From Siphonodentalium dalli (lineage: Eukaryota; Mollusca; Scaphopoda; Gadilida; Siphonodentaliidae), in contig CP136066.1 of the NCBI GenBank assembly GCA_032622095.1, positions 156,139,152 through 156,203,151 on the forward strand: a stretch of DNA of 64,000 bases, given 5' to 3'. The position numbers were made by a program, and so were the translations under genes. The notes under the pieces are model-generated. The model made no database searches, had not been told where the DNA came from, and saw nothing but the letters and a program-made list of their open reading frames with translations. Positions 59,550 to 64,000 of this stretch are shown piece after piece; the stretch's first letter is position 1; the number at the start of each line of letters is the position of its first letter.

Positions 59550-59772
59550 GCCCTGTGCCAATGCATTCTCTTATATATGCGAGTCGACCATAGGTCGCCT
59601 CGCATATATATAAAGAGAATGCATTGGCTTAACACATTAAAAATTATAAAATTGTTAAAGAATGTAAGAACAAATGGTAAAAAAAGATTTTTTTTAGGCC
59701 AATGCATTCTCTTATATATGCGAGGCGACCTAGGTCGACTCGCATATATAAGAGAATGCATTGGCACAGGGC
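59550..59772. mobile_element. Double palindrome element next to MTHFD1 exon
   Basis: Two ~65-bp near-perfect palindromes (59557-59627 and 59697-59766) share arms ccaatgcattctcttatata and cgag(t/g)cgacc. The outermost GCCCTGTGCC (59550) and GGCACAGGGC (to 59772) also pair, so the whole segment folds in more than one way. A diverged arm occurs near 55307. Confidence 0.8.
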
Positions 59773-59869
59773 ATAACTGTAACTATCACAATGTGGTCAA
59801 GGAGCCGGTTCCAATGATATCCATATTTGTATGGTTCTATTGAGACAGACCGAAGATATTTTAGGCTGT

Positions 59870-60270
59870 TGAAGCTTTATTTCGAAAAGAACCATAAGTC
59901 AGTAAAAAATATTCGGACCGAACCCATAATCGAAATTGGCCTGTATTTTGGTCTGAAAAACTCACATACCAAATTTGGTTCCGATAAAATAACCTAAACT
60001 AAAGTTATCATCCGTAAACCTCAAATATTGAAAATTCTGTCGAAAAGAGCCATAAGTCACAATAAAATAATTGGAATGAACCCAAATTCGAACTTGACCT
60101 GTATTTTGGTCTGGAAAACTCACATACATGTACCAAATTTAGTTCCGATAAAATAACTCAAAATAAAGTTCATAATCATCCAGAAACCAAAACTGCTAAC
60201 TGACAGATGGATGGATGGACAGACCAATTACATAATACAGCAGTTTTTCTTCAAACGTGCATATAATGAA
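59870..60270. repeat. Two ~150-bp SINE-like units
   Basis: Repeated gaaaagaaccataagtca, gacctgtattttggtctg and accaaatttggttccgata units with a gatggatggatgg tail. Related to 32850-33535. Confidence 0.7.
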
Positions 60271-60394
60271 AGTGTCAATGACACTGTAGCTCAACTTGGA
60301 AAGGGAATAATTTAATGTATTACACTCAATGGAGCAATTAGGAATGCAGAAAGTTGAAATGTCTAAGTAATACTAGATTATCAACATGAAGAGA
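60271..60394. repeat. Left part of dispersed repeat split by a Helitron
   Basis: ttgaaatgtctaagtaatactaga matches 10733-10760; it continues after the insertion at 61287 (tatatataaaagtaaaatccaagatgg), as at 9611-9660 without insertion. Confidence 0.65.
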
Positions 60395-61286
60395 TCTAAT
60401 ATATATTTTGGGACTTCTGTTTGTCTGTTTGTCTGTTAGCTATGGCCGGGAAAACTGCCAGACGGATTTAGCCCAAACTTGCTATATACGGGTAAAATCC
60501 CAGATGGAATGTCATCGCACCGCTTCTGAGAACGTCAGAGCACTCATTCTCCAATCCCCCGCCACCGCAATTGGTAGTTCATGTGTTAATCGCGTGATAG
60601 TTAAAGAGCGTTCGTATCCGCAGTGTCATTGATAAAGAGCGTGTATGTGTCAAACCGTTACATAGGAAATATGCATCGTCACTTTTGTCACTCGAAATCA
60701 CGCACTCGATTCGGCGTCAATTCATCCTTGCGTGGCCTTCTAAAATTATGTCTTCACTTCCCAGTTATGCCCCAGGGTGTGGACTATGAGGAGAGATCTA
60801 TTGCAAGTCATAAGATATTTTTTATTGCCCGGGAACAATACTTATTAGTTGATTCCATTGATCGTCTTATGTTTCCGTTTTCGACGCATCGCGTAAATAA
60901 TGTACTTGCACTAAATCGTTCCTGTTGACTCATCGCCGAGAGGCTTTATCTGTATGACATCATAAGGGTGAATGGGGGAGATTTTCATCGGGTCAGTTTT
61001 TCCTGCCCGAGGTGACCTTCACCTTGAAATGGGTACCCACAAATGATCTAATATATATTTTGGGACTTCTGTCTGTTTGTTTGTCTGTTAGCTATGGCCG
61101 GGAAAACTGCTCAACGGATTTCGACGAAATTTTATACCTACGGGTATAAGATTTCGACGAAATTTTATACCTACGGGTGATTTTGTCCGGGGAGTGTTTT
61201 GTCCGGGTCAAATCGTGACTCTGACCTTGACCTTCAAAATGGTCAATTCAAGGTCAAAGCCCGGACGAAGTTGGGTCACCTGCTAG
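60395..61286 (+). mobile_element. Helitron insertion (892 bp) at an AT dinucleotide, with two 5' ends
   Basis: 5' TCTAATATATATTTTGGGAC follows A (60394). The 3' end CCCGGACGAAGTTGGG then tcacctgCTAG (61283-61286) precedes T. The flanks rejoin as aagaga|tatatataaaag, consistent with A-T insertion and no target duplication. A second 5' start at 61047 (same 20-base leader) shows two elements sharing one 3' end. Confidence 0.8.
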
Positions 61287-62780
61287 TATATATATAAAAG
61301 TAAAATCCAAGATGGTTGCTGGCGGCTATGTTTTCCAATAAAATTCAAAAACATTTGATAACTTCCATCTAGTAAGATCAACATCAAGATTAATATGAAG
61401 CCTGGAGATGATCGGATGAGGGAAGTGGACTGTGGGTGTGCCAAAGGATTTAGTCATGCAAAGAGTGGACACGTTTTAAGGCCAAATGACCCTAAAATGA
61501 CTCATTTCCTATTTACGTCCCAATGTCAACAGCCATGTTTTTTGTCCGAATGACCCCAAAATGACTCGTTCCCATCTACATTACAATTTCAACAGCCATG
61601 ACAAATTTCATGATGATCAGACTAAAGGTACGACCTCTGGCCCTGCTAAAGGATTTAGTCATACAATGAGTAAAATCCAAGATGGCTGCTGGTGGCCATG
61701 ATTTTCTGCCAAATGACCCCAAAATGACTCGTTCCCATCTACATGTCATTGTTAACACCCATGACAAATTTTATGATGATCCAACCAAATGTACGACCTG
61801 TAGCCCGTGCCAAATGATTTAGTCATGCAAAGAGTAAAATCCAAGATGGTTGCCGGCGGCCATGTTTTTTGGCCGTATGACCCCAAAATGACTCGTTCCC
61901 ATCTACATTCCAATTTCAACAGCCATGACAAATTTCATGATGATCAGACTAAAGGTACGACCTGTAGCCCGTGCTAAAGGATTTAGTCATACAAAGAGTA
62001 AAATCCAAGATGGCTGCTGGTGGCCATGTTTTTTGGCCGAATGACCCAAAAATGACTCGTTCCCATCTACATGTCATTGTTAACATCCATGGCAAATTTC
62101 ATGATGTTCAGACAAACAGTACGACCTATAGCCCATGCTAATGGATTGAATTTTGAAATATGGCCGTTGGCAGCCATGTTTTTTGTCCTAATGACCCCAA
62201 AATGACTCGTTCCCATCTACATTCCAATTTCAACAGCCGTGACAAATTTCATGATGATCAGACTAAAGGTACGACCTGTAGCCCGTGCTAAAGGATTTAG
62301 TCATACAAAGAGTAAAATCCAAGATGGCTGCTGGCGGCCATGTTTTTTGGCCGAATGACCCCAAGATGACTCGTTCCCATCTACATGTCATTGTTAACAT
62401 CCATGTCAAATTTTATGATGATCCGTCTAAAGGTACGACCTGTAGTCCGTGCCAAAGGATTTAGTCATGCAAAGAGTAAAATCCAAGATGGCTGCTGGTG
62501 GCCATGTTTTTTGGCCGAATGACCCCAAAATTACTCGTTCCCATCTACATGTCAATATTAACATCCATGACAAATTTCATGATGATCAGACGAACAGTAC
62601 GACCTGTAGCCCATGCTAATGGATTGAATTTTGAAATCCAAGATGGCCGCTGGCAGCTTCTTTTTTTTTGCCGAATGACCCCAAAATGAATCTTTCCGGT
62701 CTAAATGTTGATGTCAACAGCTATGACAAATTTCATAATGATCCGACCAAAGGTACGACCTGTAGCCTGTATTGTTGACG
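61287..62780. repeat. Tandem array of ~165-bp units (about 8)
   Basis: Units with agagtaaaatccaagatgg, gccatgttttttggcc, gactcgttcccatctacat and cgacctgtagcccgtgc. It ends in acacacggacgacggacgac and caaagtaaagttgagctaaaa. The array is a common type of mollusc-like dispersed tandem; frames within are repeats, not genes. Confidence 0.8.
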
Positions 62781-63472
62781 AATCACGCACACACTGACAC
62801 ACGGACGACGGACGACAAAGCCATGGCAATAGCTCAAACTTTACAAAGTAAAGTTGAGCTAAAAAGGGGCATAACTCTGATTGGGCCATCAAAACTAAAG
62901 TTATGGAAACAAAAATAGTCACAAGGTAAGGGCCATAAACTCTGGTAAAACAGATGAATCTCACTGAAACTTGAAATAAGGTCCCTAACTAATAAGCTCA
63001 CATACAAATATTTTATTTTGTTGATTATTACTGATTGTAATTCAATTGAGTATTTGTCACTAAAAACAAACATTCTGATTGGCCGAGAGCGGTTAACTTT
63101 CGTTTTCGATTCACCGACATCGGCCGCTTCAGCGTGCATCAAATCTGAATGTAGCACGGTCATATTTCATCGGCGCAGAACGAGTAGCGAAACGAGCATA
63201 CCCGCGCGTTGTTGTCTATAGATACCGTTCATCGGCCGCTTCAGCGTGCATCAAATCTGAATGTGGCAGGGTACAATTTCATCGGCGCAGAACTGAGTAG
63301 CGAAACGAGCATTGAACGCATTGAACAAACCCAATGATTTGTGCACGGTGACAACGGCGAAATTAAAGTCTCGATTCGTGTCATGAAAATGACTAAATGA
63401 TACTTTTTATACATTTTTTTTGCAAATTCCTTGCTAGATTGAATTACAATGGAGATAAACGTACCCTGTTTC
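62781..63472. repeat. Spacer with a ~84-bp direct duplication
   Basis: catcggccgcttcagcgtgc...cgaaacgagcat occurs at about 63117-63200 and 63230-63313 with a few differences. The rest is unique; no gene is supported. Confidence 0.65.
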
Positions 63473-63572
63473 GTTGTACATTTTGGGATTCGAGCATGAA
63501 AACAGTTTGTGAACTCGCCGGCAAGCCGGCTCGTTCACAAACCGTTTTCATGCTCGAATCCCAGAATGTACA
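63473..63572. mobile_element. Small perfect-hairpin MITE (~100 bp)
   Basis: Arms ttgtacattttgggattcga... and complement pair over about 45 bp, with cgccggcaagccggc at the centre and two mismatches. Confidence 0.7.
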
Positions 63573-63647
63573 ACTCAACATGGTATATTTATCTCCTAAA
63601 TATATCATCTAGAAAACATCTTGGTTTGACACACACAAGCACAAATA

Positions 63648-63908
63648 CAGGTAATGCCCTAAGTAATCGACTCCTTAACCACAGCAGAATTATGGGTAAC
63701 TTTTCAGGATTTAGTCGGAAATATGGCTTGTTGCCATTTATCGGAAAGCTCTCCCCGAGAGCTTTCCGATGAATGGCAACAAGCCATATTTCCGACTAAA
63801 TGGGAGAGCTTTCCGATAAATGGCAACAAGCCATATTTCCGACTAAATCCTGAAAAGTTACCCATAATTCTGCTGTGGTTAAGGAGTCGATTACTTAGGG
63901 CATTACTG
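63648..63908. mobile_element. Long-palindrome MITE, copy 3, with partial arm duplication
   Basis: Same family as 49018-49230 and 50132-50344. TA at 63646-63647 and 63909-63910. A ~48-bp stretch of the second arm (gagagctttccgat(a/g)aatggc... to cgactaaat) is duplicated, making it 261 bp. Confidence 0.82.
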
Positions 63909-64000
63909 TACAGATAATAGTCACCCCCAGATAATTTCAATAACATTTTCCCAATTAATCTATTTAAAGGCCCACTTAATTTTCGAAGTATTTCAAGAAG

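Larger units (their letters stand above)
59515..64000 (-). other. Probable upstream intron of MTHFD1-like gene
   Basis: The first visible exon begins mid-codon at 59514 (acceptor ttttcag). No further exon with FTHFS homology was found to the window end, so the preceding intron exceeds 4.4 kb. Confidence 0.6.

Noticed and set aside
60408-60928. Plus-strand frames of 74 and 101 codons
   Set aside because: Entirely inside a non-autonomous Helitron whose relatives at 7.5-7.8 kb do not keep the frame.

Overview
This is eukaryotic DNA: AT-rich, intron-bearing and dominated by transposable elements. It most likely comes from a marine invertebrate, probably a bivalve mollusc. That guess rests on the style of the dispersed repeats (inexact ~150-bp units with phrases such as ttatggccctgg and aaaaaggggataactcc, ending in ggacggacgg runs), not on any species marker. 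There are no operons, CRISPR arrays or rRNA genes. Almost all the long open frames are transposon remnants; host genes appear only as short exons.

Layout. 1-7,205: a dead APE-type LINE whose endonuclease domain is split in frame by two tandem 1.9-kb PIF/Harbinger-like elements (330-4,169). 7,206-15,109: fragments and head-to-tail copies of non-autonomous Helitrons, each ending in a GC hairpin plus CTAG-like terminus. 15,110-25,059: a ~10-kb Helitron with a recognisable Rep-helicase gene (one frameshift, two stops), embedded in large inverted repeats. 25,060-25,437: another small Helitron. 25,665-26,724: a hAT-type element with an 8-bp target duplication. 27-32 kb: a candidate exon, a fold-back MITE, a second dead LINE and two TTAA-flanked elements. 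32,576-34,324: a three-exon minus-strand gene model with phase-consistent splice sites, product unrecognised; further candidate minus-strand exons lie at 34.5-34.7 kb and 37.0 kb. 35-54.8 kb: tandem and dispersed repeats, several with exact target duplications and nested insertions, and a recent 928-bp tandem duplication. 55,112-59,514: the last four coding exons of a C1-tetrahydrofolate synthase (MTHFD1-type) gene on the minus strand, the one confidently named host gene. 59.5-64 kb: probable upstream intron of that gene, filled with palindromes, a Helitron inserted in a tandem-repeat block, and a fold-back MITE.

The most interesting material is (1) the Helitron whose Rep-helicase core is flanked by inverted 250-bp-unit arrays and inverted copies of its own 3' terminus, with a second Rep fragment in the opposite strand; (2) repeat pairs that supply filled and empty sites within the window, so target duplications can be read directly; (3) the unannotated three-exon gene at 32.6-34.3 kb; and (4) MITEs packed within 18-35 bp of MTHFD1 exons.

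All identifications come from reading motifs and comparing sequence within the window; no database search was run.
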